This document shows, one piece after another, positions 36,794-48,836 of a DNA stretch of 64,000 nucleotides; position 1 is the first letter of the stretch, and the number at the start of each line of letters is the position of its first letter. Where the stretch lies: NCBI GenBank assembly GCA_002050165.1, contig MWSW01000011.1, positions 62,001-126,000 on the forward strand, in the 5' to 3' direction. The DNA comes from Candidatus Tepidiaquacellales bacterium OLB4/UTCHB1. GTDB taxonomy: Bacteria; Bacteroidota; Ignavibacteria; Tepidaquicellales; Tepidaquicellaceae. Position numbers and translations under genes: made by a program. The notes beneath the pieces are model-generated. The model was not told where the DNA came from, ran no database searches, and saw only the letters and a list, made by a program, of their open reading frames with translations.

Positions 36794-37936
36794 ATGAAAT
36801 TTCAGATAAACAGCGATAATTTCGTTAATGCATTATCGAAGCTCAGTTTTGTAATTCCTGCAAGAACTACCCACCCGCAACTTAATAACATTTTATTCAA
36901 ATTAGAGGGAAACACGCTAACTCTTTTAGCGACCGATCTGGAAATTTTTATCCGGTGCAAATTGGAAATAGCGGGCGAGGCAGACGGGATTATAACCATA
37001 GATGCGAAGAAGCTCATCGAACTGACCAAAACACTTCCATCCGAAAACCTTATTATAGAAACCGATGATTCTAACCGGTTCAATATAAAAACCCGGAGAG
37101 GAGGATTCACTTTACCGGGTCTGAGCGCTGACGATTTTCCGGAACCCGAAGAAGAGAATTATAAAAGCAAAATTTCAATTGACGGCGGAATCCTAAGAAG
37201 CTTTTTCTCAAAAGTTATGCACGCTACATCAAGCGAGGAATTGCGTAGAAATATGACCGGTATTTTAATTGAAATTAATGGAGATGAATTAAGGGTTGTG
37301 GCAACCGATGGTTTCAGGCTTGGGAAGATTGTCAAAAATGGTTTCAATCATCCGGATATTGCCGACAATAAAATGATTATCCCAAATAAGACGAGCACTT
37401 TGTTCATGCGTCTTAACAATAACAATGAATGTGAAATATCATATAACGAAAACTTTATCAAGTTCTGTTTTGAAGAGATTGAAGTTTTCTCGAGGCTGAT
37501 TGATGATATATTCCCAAATTACGATTCGGTTATTCCAAAAGACAACGATAAAACACTAAAGGTGCTCAAAAGAGATTTGGTTGACTCTTTGAGGCGGGCT
37601 GAGGTGATTGCCGACAACGTTACCAAAAGGGTTAAGCTCGATATTAATTCTTCAGTACTGAAAATCAATTCCGTTAACTCTGAAATTGGCGCTGAAGCTG
37701 ATGAATCTATAGAGTGCGAATTTTCTTCAAAGGATGGTTCTGAAAATTTTGATGAAAATCCGTTTTCAATTGCCTTCAATGCGAAGTATCTTTTGGATTG
37801 CCTGCAACAAATAGATTCTACAGAGGTGAAGTTTACATTTTCAACTTATTCAAAAGCATCAATCGTATATCCCACCGAGAAGAATGATGACACCATTGAA
37901 CAAATGGAGCTCGTCATGCCTATTAGAATGGGATGA
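36794..37936 (+). CDS. dnaN: DNA polymerase III sliding clamp (beta subunit)
   Basis: Beta clamp of 380 residues, a ring-shaped dimer that tethers DNA polymerase III to DNA. Its three clamp domains are recognisable, with family segments PARTTHPQLNNILFKLEGNTLTLLATDLEIFI in the first, ATDGFRLGKI in the second and a C-terminus ending MELVMPIRMG, which fits the usual M-P-x-R/M-x end. It heads the dnaN-recF-DUF721-gyrB block. dnaA, often next to dnaN, is not here. Its 3' end is followed after 16 bases by the recF TTG start. Confidence 0.96.
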   Translation: MKFQINSDNFVNALSKLSFVIPARTTHPQLNNILFKLEGNTLTLLATDLEIFIRCKLEIAGEADGIITIDAKKLIELTKTLPSENLIIETDDSNRFNIKTRRGGFTLPGLSADDFPEPEEENYKSKISIDGGILRSFFSKVMHATSSEELRRNMTGILIEINGDELRVVATDGFRLGKIVKNGFNHPDIADNKMIIPNKTSTLFMRLNNNNECEISYNENFIKFCFEEIEVFSRLIDDIFPNYDSVIPKDNDKTLKVLKRDLVDSLRRAEVIADNVTKRVKLDINSSVLKINSVNSEIGAEADESIECEFSSKDGSENFDENPFSIAFNAKYLLDCLQQIDSTEVKFTFSTYSKASIVYPTEKNDDTIEQMELVMPIRMG

Positions 37937-37952
37937 TTTATTCTTACCTGTA

Positions 37953-39084
37953 TTGATACTTAGTAAACTCAGAATTGTTAACTTTAGAAATTATCCCGAA
38001 CAGAATTTTGAATTCAGTTCACGTTTTAATTTCATTTACGGTGATAACGGTCATGGTAAAACCAATATTCTTGAGGCAATATCATTTATTACATTTGCCA
38101 AGAGTTTTTTAGGCTCTTCTGAAGCAGATTGCCTGAAGTACGGCGAAGAGTTCTTTACAATAAAAGGTTTGATTGGAAGTGAAACCGATAATTTTTCTGA
38201 AGTGCTGTTAAGTTACAAACCGGAAACCAGAAGGAACTATTTCGTAAACAATCAAAATGTTAGAAATATTTCAACTGAGATTTTTGGGCGATATCCGGTT
38301 GTATTTTTTTCACCACATAGTTTGAGCATAACTTACGGTAGCCCGGGCGAGAGGCGGAGATTTTTTGATATTTTAATTTCTCAAACAAGTCCGGTCTATC
38401 TTGATGACCTGAGGAAACTAACGAGGATAATCCGGCAAAAAAATGTGCTGTTAAAAAATTATTTCAACCATCACAGTGATAAGAGTCAAACCGGTGGATT
38501 GCTCGAGAGTTACAACGATAAACTTGCAACGGTCGCAACTTCTGTTATACAAAGGCGTCTTGAGTTTTTGAGTGAGTTTGAAAATTTCTTTAAAGAAAAT
38601 TTCAAAATGATGGTTCCCGATTGTAGTTGTGGTTTAATAAGTTATAAATGTGAATCGCTGCCAGACCTAAGTGACTTTTCAAACGCTGATGTTCAGTTTA
38701 GGGAAGTTTTAAATTACAGGTTGGATGAAGAAATTCAACGGGGTTCGGCGATAACCGGTCCGCATCGGGATGATTTCGATTTTAAGTTACTTAAAGGTGG
38801 TGAAACATTCGACCTGAAAAATCACGCTTCACAGGGTGAACATAAAACTTTTATAGCAGCTTTGAAATTGGCTGAATATAAATTTATTCAGGCAAAAAAA
38901 GACCGGAATCCGATAATGCTGCTCGACGATATTCTGTCAGAACTTGATATAAACAGAGTTTCAAACATAATTGCACACTTAAAAGATTTCGGACAGATAT
39001 TTCTTACAACTACCGAAAGGAAATATCTGGATCAGATAGGGAAGTTCTATTCTGAAAATGAAATTAAAACTATCAGAGTGAACA

Positions 39085-39107
<23 letters not shown>
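37953..39107 (+). CDS. recF: DNA replication/repair protein RecF
   Basis: SMC-like ATPase of 384 residues that helps load RecA at gaps through RecOR. The Walker A motif is GDNGHGKTN near residue 30. The ABC-type signature region ASQGEHKTF and the Walker B LLDDILSELD follow. The open frame runs back into dnaN, but TTG at 37953 gives MILSKLRIVNFRNY, which matches the normal RecF N-terminus, so it is chosen over the upstream ATG at 37884. It overlaps the DUF721 gene by 23 bases. Confidence 0.95.
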
Positions 39108-42123
<3,016 letters not shown>

Positions 42124-42140
42124 GAAGGAAAGAATAACAA

Positions 42141-43028
42141 TTGGAAGAAATTTTCAAAGCAGTAATTTACGGAATAATTCAGGGAGCTACCGAGTTTATC
42201 CCGATTAGCAGTTCGGCGCATTTGCGGGTGTTTCCCGCACTTATGGGTTGGGAAGATGAAGGCGCTGCATTCACCGCAGTTATTCAGTTGGGTACACTGA
42301 TTGCAACTTTGATTTATTTCAAAGGTGACATAGCAAACCTCACTAAGGGATTTCTTGCAGCGTATAAAAAGCGGGATTTTCTATCCAATCCGGAATCAAG
42401 AATTTTCATTTTAATTGCAATCGGAACAATTCCGATTATCATCGCCGGACTTGCTTTTAAAAAGTTTATTACCGGTGAAGCGAGGGGATTGTACGTAATC
42501 AGCGCATCACTTATAGTCCTTGCTGTTTTTCTTTTTGTTGCGGAGAAAATTTCCTTAAAAGAAAAAGATATAAAAGATATAAGTATAAAAGACGGATTAA
42601 TCATCGGTATTGCACAGGCACTTGCGTTAATTCCGGGAAGTTCGAGGAGTGGTGTAACTATAACTGCCGGACTCTTCTGCGGTCTGAAACGAGATGTAAC
42701 CGCCCGGTATTCTTTTTTGCTTAGTATTCCCGCTATTGCCTTGAGCGGTTTATATCAACTTTATGATGAACGCCATGCAATTCTTGAAGAAAATTTTCTG
42801 GAAATTATCGTTGCGACTTTAGTATCGGGAATAGTCGGTTACCTTTCGATAGATTTCCTCATCAAATATCTTAAAAAGAACAGCAATCTCATTTTCATTA
42901 TTTATAGAATAATTCTCGGGCTAATCATTATTATTTTACTTCAGGCAGGTAAACTGACAAACCTTGATCCACGTGATGTTGCAGCCAGAAAGCCTGTTAA
43001 CAAACATTTCGTGTATTTTCATAAATAG
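42141..43028 (+). CDS. uppP: Undecaprenyl-diphosphatase UppP (BacA)
   Basis: Membrane phosphatase of 295 residues that removes one phosphate from undecaprenyl diphosphate to recycle the lipid carrier for peptidoglycan and glycan synthesis. Its two active-site motifs are GIIQGATEFIPISSSAHL near the N-terminus and IPGSSRSGVTITAGLFCG in the middle. About eight membrane segments are present. The start is TTG at 42141. Its stop lies in the 5' arm of a hairpin at 43026-43051. It ends the dnaN-to-uppP plus-strand run. The enzyme would also serve the glycan operon at 6154-12185. Confidence 0.95.
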   Translation: MEEIFKAVIYGIIQGATEFIPISSSAHLRVFPALMGWEDEGAAFTAVIQLGTLIATLIYFKGDIANLTKGFLAAYKKRDFLSNPESRIFILIAIGTIPIIIAGLAFKKFITGEARGLYVISASLIVLAVFLFVAEKISLKEKDIKDISIKDGLIIGIAQALALIPGSSRSGVTITAGLFCGLKRDVTARYSFLLSIPAIALSGLYQLYDERHAILEENFLEIIVATLVSGIVGYLSIDFLIKYLKKNSNLIFIIYRIILGLIIIILLQAGKLTNLDPRDVAARKPVNKHFVYFHK

Positions 43029-43051
43029 CACACGGTTTAAGCCGTGCGCTA
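43026..43051. terminator. Hairpin between convergent uppP and tyrosine phenol-lyase genes
   Basis: Inverted repeat TAGCACACGG / CCGTGCGCTA with one mismatch and a 6-base loop. It overlaps the uppP stop codon and sits before the convergent phenol-lyase stop at 43063. No long T-run follows on either strand, so its use as a bidirectional terminator is inferred from position and stem strength. Confidence 0.6.
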
Positions 43052-43062
43052 TGAAAATTCAA

Positions 43063-44439
<1,377 letters not shown>

Positions 44440-44469
44440 TTAAAATTGGATTTATTAATATTTTGAAAA

Positions 44470-45846
44470 TTATAGTTGTTTAAATTTTGCGGTGAAGTGC
44501 CGCAAGAACTCGGGTTCGTATGTTATCTCAAGTCCCTTTGTTGAATCCTTATTTTCAATGAGCTTTGAGAAAACCTCAATTACATATTCAATGTGGCTTT
44601 GGGTATAAACCCTGCGTGGAATTGCAAGTCTTACGAGTTCCATTGGCGCAGGTATCAGCTGTGAATTTTCATCATATTTACCAAACATAACCGAACCAAT
44701 TTCTACCGACCTAACGCCACCAACAAGGTATAACTGGCATACAAGCGCCTGCCCCGGAAACTGGTGAACCGGTATGTGAGGATAAAACTCTTTCGCGTCA
44801 ACGTAAACCGCATGACCGCCGATGGGTTTAATAATCGGCACACCAAGTCGTGAAATATTTTCGCCAAGATACTCAGTACTCTTTATTCTGTATTTCAGGT
44901 AATCATAATCGAAAACTTCCGTGAGACCAATCGCAATTGCTTCCATATCGCGCCCGGATAGACCGCCGTAAGTTGTGAACCCTTCAGTTATTATCAGTAG
45001 GTTCATGCACGCGTTTGAAAGTTTTTCATCTTTTAGCGCGATGAATCCACCCATATTAACGAGACCGTCTTTCTTTGCGCTCATTACAGCTCCGTCGCAG
45101 AAGGAGAACATGAGTTTGGCGATTTCTTTATATGACATATCAGCATATCCTTCTTCGCGATGATTTATATAATAAGCATTCTCTGCAACGCGGCAACAAT
45201 CGAGAATGAGCAATATACCGTTCTGTTTGCATATTTGGCTGACTTCTTTAACGTTTGCCATGCTGACCGGTTGTCCGCCACCACTGTTATTTGTAACTGT
45301 AATAATTACAGCGCCGATATTTCCCTGCTTGTGTGTATTGATAAGTTCCTGAAGTTTACCAGTATCCATATTTCCCTTAAACGGGTGATACAGGGAAGGG
45401 TGATTAGATTCTTCAATGGGGATATCAATAGCCTGAGCGCCGGTATATTCAATATTTGCGCGCGTAGTATCAAAATGCGTGTTGCTGATAAAAATTTTAT
45501 TTTCGCCTCCGAGCGTACCGTAAAGTATCCGTTCACCGGCTCTGCCCTGATGGGTTGGGAGAATATAATCAAACCCTGTAAGATCTTTGATCACATGTTC
45601 CATTTTTGCCCAACTTTTTGATCCTGCGTAAGATTCATCGCCGGTCATTACACCAGCCCATTGATCAGCGCTCATTGCGGAAGTGCCGCTATCAGTCAGC
45701 ATATCAATAATGACCTCATCAGATGAAAGTTTAAACGGATTGTAAAAAGCCTTTTCCAGGTATTTGGCCCGCTCTTCCGGAGTTGACATAAAAATCGGTT
45801 CGACTGTTTTAATTTTGAACGGTTCAATAATTGTTTTAAATGACAT
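44470..45846 (-). CDS. tnaA: Tryptophanase
   Basis: PLP-dependent lyase of 458 residues that cleaves L-tryptophan to indole, pyruvate and ammonia. It is homologous throughout to the adjacent phenol-lyase but carries tryptophanase-type residues: VEIGSVMFGK with I383 where TPL has Arg, and HFDTTR instead of YFTTTR in the substrate loop. The PLP lysine is in MSAKKDGLVNMGG, and the C-terminal [13 protein letters not shown] and FLRHFTAKFK match TnaA. The N-terminus has [15 protein letters not shown]. It is the upstream gene of the pair, separated from the rhomboid gene by 142 bases that contain no evident tnaC-like leader. Confidence 0.9.
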   Translation of the reverse strand: MSFKTIIEPFKIKTVEPIFMSTPEERAKYLEKAFYNPFKLSSDEVIIDMLTDSGTSAMSADQWAGVMTGDESYAGSKSWAKMEHVIKDLTGFDYILPTHQGRAGERILYGTLGGENKIFISNTHFDTTRANIEYTGAQAIDIPIEESNHPSLYHPFKGNMDTGKLQELINTHKQGNIGAVIITVTNNSGGGQPVSMANVKEVSQICKQNGILLILDCCRVAENAYYINHREEGYADMSYKEIAKLMFSFCDGAVMSAKKDGLVNMGGFIALKDEKLSNACMNLLIITEGFTTYGGLSGRDMEAIAIGLTEVFDYDYLKYRIKSTEYLGENISRLGVPIIKPIGGHAVYVDAKEFYPHIPVHQFPGQALVCQLYLVGGVRSVEIGSVMFGKYDENSQLIPAPMELVRLAIPRRVYTQSHIEYVIEVFSKLIENKDSTKGLEITYEPEFLRHFTAKFKQL

Positions 45847-45988
45847 GGCAAGAAAAATTTAATAAGTGAAAAATATTTACCGCAAATAAACCGGCGTTGA
45901 TATAATACCTTCTGAAGTTTTGAACGGTAAACGGGTTGAATTGATTTAATAATGAAACAGACAAATAATCAGATGGATGATAAAATAT

Positions 45989-46948
45989 TTACCTTAGTTT
46001 TTTACTCTCCTGAAATAGTATCCGCTTTTCTTCCTCAGTCAGATTCTCATAACCACCGGTGCTCAATTTATCGAGAATAGCATCAATACGCTCCTGTGCT
46101 TTTTGTTCTCTTGCTTTTATTTCGCTCTCGTAATTGTGCGTTGGTTCGGGTTCAATTTCTTCGTAACTGCTTTGAGGTACATTAATTTTTTTATCGAAAC
46201 CGGATGGAGAATTATTTTGCGGACCCCAGGTATTTCTGCGTTTAAACATTCTCCCGGACCAGGATGAATCTGAATCGTCATAATCCCTGAACAGGAGCTT
46301 TTTCTTTGCATTGGTTGATATGAGATAAATCAATCCGACAACTGCTCCGCCGAGGTGTGCAACGTGTGCAATATTTGAATCGGTTCCGGAAAGGATATTC
46401 ATCAGGTCAATTGCCATATAGAATATTATAACATACTTTGCTTTTACCGGAAAGAGGAAATATATATATATTGGTCTGTTCGGGAAAAGGTAAGCGAAAG
46501 CAGCGAGGACACCATAGATTGCCCCTGAAGCGCCCACCGTCGGTCCGACGCTGGTAAGAAACGGCGCTATGAACTGATTTGCCAGTCCTGCGCCGACGCC
46601 ACACATAAAATAGTATAACAGAAATTTCTTTGAGCCCCACGTGTTTTCCAATTCCATTCCAAACATCCACAATACAAACATATTGAGAAAGAGGTGCATT
46701 AATCCGCCGTGAATAAACATATATGTAAATATTTGCCATGGATAGAAAAGCCCTGAGGCAACCGGCCACATATAGAAATATTCCCTGAACCATTCCAAAA
46801 GATTTACGTTGCCTATCCAGAATGCCGATAGGATAAAATTCTGAAAAATGAAAACGGCTACATTTACAATTAGCAATATTTTTAGCACCGGTGGGAATAC
46901 GCTGAAACCACCCATCATACCGGAGCCTCTGTTATATGCTGAACTCAT
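45989..46948 (-). CDS. Rhomboid-family intramembrane serine protease
   Basis: Membrane protein of 319 residues with the rhomboid core. The segment MFIHGGLMHLFLNMFVLWMFG contains the conserved H-x4-N-like loop region, the catalytic Ser is S141 in VGASGAIYG, and the likely catalytic His is H198 in HVAHLGGAVVG. About six membrane helices lie in the first 210 residues. The remaining 100 residues are cytosolic, charged and end with a short helix (EEEKRILFQESKKLR). It starts two bases after the nucleotidyltransferase gene stop begins, leaving a single-base gap, so it belongs to that operon. The substrate is unknown. Confidence 0.9.
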   Translation of the reverse strand: MSSAYNRGSGMMGGFSVFPPVLKILLIVNVAVFIFQNFILSAFWIGNVNLLEWFREYFYMWPVASGLFYPWQIFTYMFIHGGLMHLFLNMFVLWMFGMELENTWGSKKFLLYYFMCGVGAGLANQFIAPFLTSVGPTVGASGAIYGVLAAFAYLFPNRPIYIYFLFPVKAKYVIIFYMAIDLMNILSGTDSNIAHVAHLGGAVVGLIYLISTNAKKKLLFRDYDDSDSSWSGRMFKRRNTWGPQNNSPSGFDKKINVPQSSYEEIEPEPTHNYESEIKAREQKAQERIDAILDKLSTGGYENLTEEEKRILFQESKKLR

Positions 46949-46949
46949 T

Positions 46950-47708
46950 TTAGATTTTGTATTTTATTGCTAACTCCCTTGCAGTATCAAGATCACCAGG
47001 AGTATCAATCTCGATGCACTTATATTCAGAAACGTCAATTGCGTGGATACAATTCCTTTCATCACCGGACTCAAGCGCTTCCTGAAATGAAAGTTCATAA
47101 AATTCATGTACGATATTTTGTGTAACGATCTTTCGATTCAAGATACCAAAGAGGGTTTTTAAATAATATGAACTAAACAGTGCTATTCCTATGGATTCTC
47201 CTGCTGCAAGAGGAATTGGGACATCCTTCCCGATACGTTTCAGTTTAACTCCGTTTTCCAGTTCGACTTTAACCTGCTCATCGTCGAGCTGATTTGTGAA
47301 ATTTACAGCGATGGGGTTATTGTGATTAGATAAAATCAACTTTTCAATAATTGCTTTTTCAAACAAAATATCCGAATCCAGTAACAGCATATCTTTCTTA
47401 ACGAAACCCAAAGCAAGCCAGAGAGAATATGAATTATTGTTGTTTTCGTAGTCGGGATTATTAATAAATTTCACGTCCAAACCGGCGTAGTTTTTAGCAA
47501 CGAAATCAATTATCATTTCCTTCCTATAGCCGGTAACGATAATGAACTTATAGATTCCGAAAGCAATAATAGCATCAATTGAACGTTGGAGCAAATTTTT
47601 ACCATTAATATCGAGCAGACATTTTGGCGAAAGATCAGTTAGCGGGCGTAATCTTCGCGAAAGACCGGCAGCAGGAATCACGGCGGTTATTTCATCAACA
47701 TTTCTCAT
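46950..47708 (-). CDS. Sugar/choline-phosphate nucleotidyltransferase-like protein
   Basis: Nucleotidyltransferase of 252 residues with the Rossmann-like NTP-transferase fold. The nucleotide-binding loop is PAAGLSRRLRPLTDLSPKCLLDI near residues 11-33. A later NNNNSYSLWLALG segment and the metal-site LLLDSDILFE resemble LicC-type CTP:phosphocholine and related CTP-dependent cytidylyltransferases. The most reasonable reading is that it makes a CDP-activated alcohol. The substrate is uncertain, and inositol, choline, glycerol or another phospho-alcohol are all possible. Its ATG overlaps the stop of the upstream CDP-alcohol phosphotransferase gene by four bases, which supports a joint pathway. 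Confidence 0.84.
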   Translation of the reverse strand: MRNVDEITAVIPAAGLSRRLRPLTDLSPKCLLDINGKNLLQRSIDAIIAFGIYKFIIVTGYRKEMIIDFVAKNYAGLDVKFINNPDYENNNNSYSLWLALGFVKKDMLLLDSDILFEKAIIEKLILSNHNNPIAVNFTNQLDDEQVKVELENGVKLKRIGKDVPIPLAAGESIGIALFSSYYLKTLFGILNRKIVTQNIVHEFYELSFQEALESGDERNCIHAIDVSEYKCIEIDTPGDLDTARELAIKYKI

Positions 47709-48571
47709 GCAATTTTCGGTGCGAGGGATTTAATTACAGATTTCTGCCATATTGTTAACATTATTAAAACGAAATTACCAAGTGTGACGGTAAGTATAAG
47801 GTAGATATCAAACCTGTTGAATAAAGTAAAGGTTATTAAAAAAACCAAATGAGTTGTTGATCCGATCCACCCCCACAACCTGAGCAGGGTTTCATTTTTC
47901 TTTCTGTAATTTTCAGGAGATGTTTCAATCTCAACCGGCTTTGCGGTATTCATTTGCATTCTCGAATAGAGCAGGTACAAATCAATTAAAAAAACTTCGA
48001 ATCTGTTTCCAGTGTTCTTGATGATCCGGTCTTTTTCATCTTTAAACTCCGATATCTCATCATTCAGTTTGGAGACTTTTCCGTACACGTATTCAAGGTA
48101 TAGATTTCTGTAATAATCGAATTTCATATTTTGAAATGCTTTCGATAAGCCGGCTGCAATTGTAATACCCCACGAATAAATCGGATTTCCGGTAAAGTTA
48201 CTCAGCGCAATTCCTATCCCGAGAAATACTGAAATTGATGTCAGATAATCAATGAATCCGTCAATTATCCTTCCAATCTTTGTTCCGTTATTTTTTAGTC
48301 TGGCAAGTTGACCATCTGCACAATCAAGCACGTTGCAAAGGAACAGGCTAATAACGGCGAGAATCATTGATTCATATGAACCAAACGCATAAAATATACC
48401 CGAGACAATCCCGAATAACAGAGCAATTGATGAAATCTGATTCGGTGTGATTTTTGTCCCGTAAATTAGTTTTACGAATACAAAAGAAATCGGCCTGAAA
48501 ACATACAGGTCAAAAAATTCCTCTGCCTCTACGGATTTTAGTGAGCGTTTGTAATCTGAAGAAATACCCAT
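47705..48571 (-). CDS. CDP-alcohol phosphatidyltransferase family protein
   Basis: Membrane enzyme of about 288 residues that transfers a phospho-alcohol from a CDP donor. The signature D-x2-DG-x2-AR-x8-G-x3-D-x3-D is complete in DCADGQLARLKNNGTKIGRIIDGFID. The core is surrounded by hydrophobic segments, with a charged soluble insertion (about residues 170-215 of this reading). The ATG at 48571 is chosen; a GTG at 48604 adds 11 residues but lies inside a perfect palindrome that looks regulatory. The adjacent nucleotidyltransferase suggests it uses a locally made CDP-alcohol instead of CDP-diacylglycerol only. The product could be a phosphodiester lipid or solute. Confidence 0.85.
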   Translation of the reverse strand: MGISSDYKRSLKSVEAEEFFDLYVFRPISFVFVKLIYGTKITPNQISSIALLFGIVSGIFYAFGSYESMILAVISLFLCNVLDCADGQLARLKNNGTKIGRIIDGFIDYLTSISVFLGIGIALSNFTGNPIYSWGITIAAGLSKAFQNMKFDYYRNLYLEYVYGKVSKLNDEISEFKDEKDRIIKNTGNRFEVFLIDLYLLYSRMQMNTAKPVEIETSPENYRKKNETLLRLWGWIGSTTHLVFLITFTLFNRFDIYLILTVTLGNFVLIMLTIWQKSVIKSLAPKIA

Positions 48572-48592
48572 GGAAAAACTTTTAATATAAAA

Positions 48593-48607
48593 ATAGTGAT
48601 TCACTAT
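48593..48607. promoter_or_regulatory. Perfect 15-base palindrome upstream of the CDP-alcohol operon
   Basis: ATAGTGA-T-TCACTAT is a perfect 7-bp inverted repeat around one central base, 22 bases before the chosen ATG of the CDP-alcohol phosphotransferase. Its place at the operon start suggests an operator for a dimeric regulator. No regulator gene lies nearby. Confidence 0.45.
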
Positions 48608-48788
48608 GTAAACCCATAAAGAACAATTGTGATAAAGGAGAATAAACTTTAAAAATGTTTATTAATGAATGTTACGTCACCTCATAAAAAATTCATCTGT
48701 AAAAATTTACAATAAATCAGTTTCTGCGAACGAATTTTTTAATGGACTGAAAAATTTATAAAAGGGATAATTTCATCAGAAAAAAATT

Positions 48789-48824
48789 GTAAGTGGCAGA
48801 AGTTAAAAAATCTCTGCCACTTAC
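48789..48824 (-). terminator. Intrinsic terminator of the outer-membrane receptor gene
   Basis: A perfect 12-bp stem (GTAAGTGGCAGA / TCTGCCACTTAC) with a 12-base loop, starting 13 bases past the receptor stop. On the minus strand the stem is followed by a run of seven T, as in a standard rho-independent terminator. Confidence 0.88.
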
Positions 48825-48836
48825 TTTGCAATAAAA

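Noticed and set aside
37884-37952. ATG-started extension of recF into dnaN
   Set aside because: The extra 23 residues do not match RecF, whereas TTG at 37953 gives the normal N-terminus.
45160-45621. 153-codon plus-strand frame antisense to tryptophanase
   Set aside because: It is fully inside the tryptophanase gene on the other strand, shows no family features and mirrors the codon pattern of the real gene.
45847-45988. tnaC-like leader or riboswitch before tryptophanase
   Set aside because: The 142-base gap has no short leader frame with a key Trp codon and no conserved fold that I can recognise.
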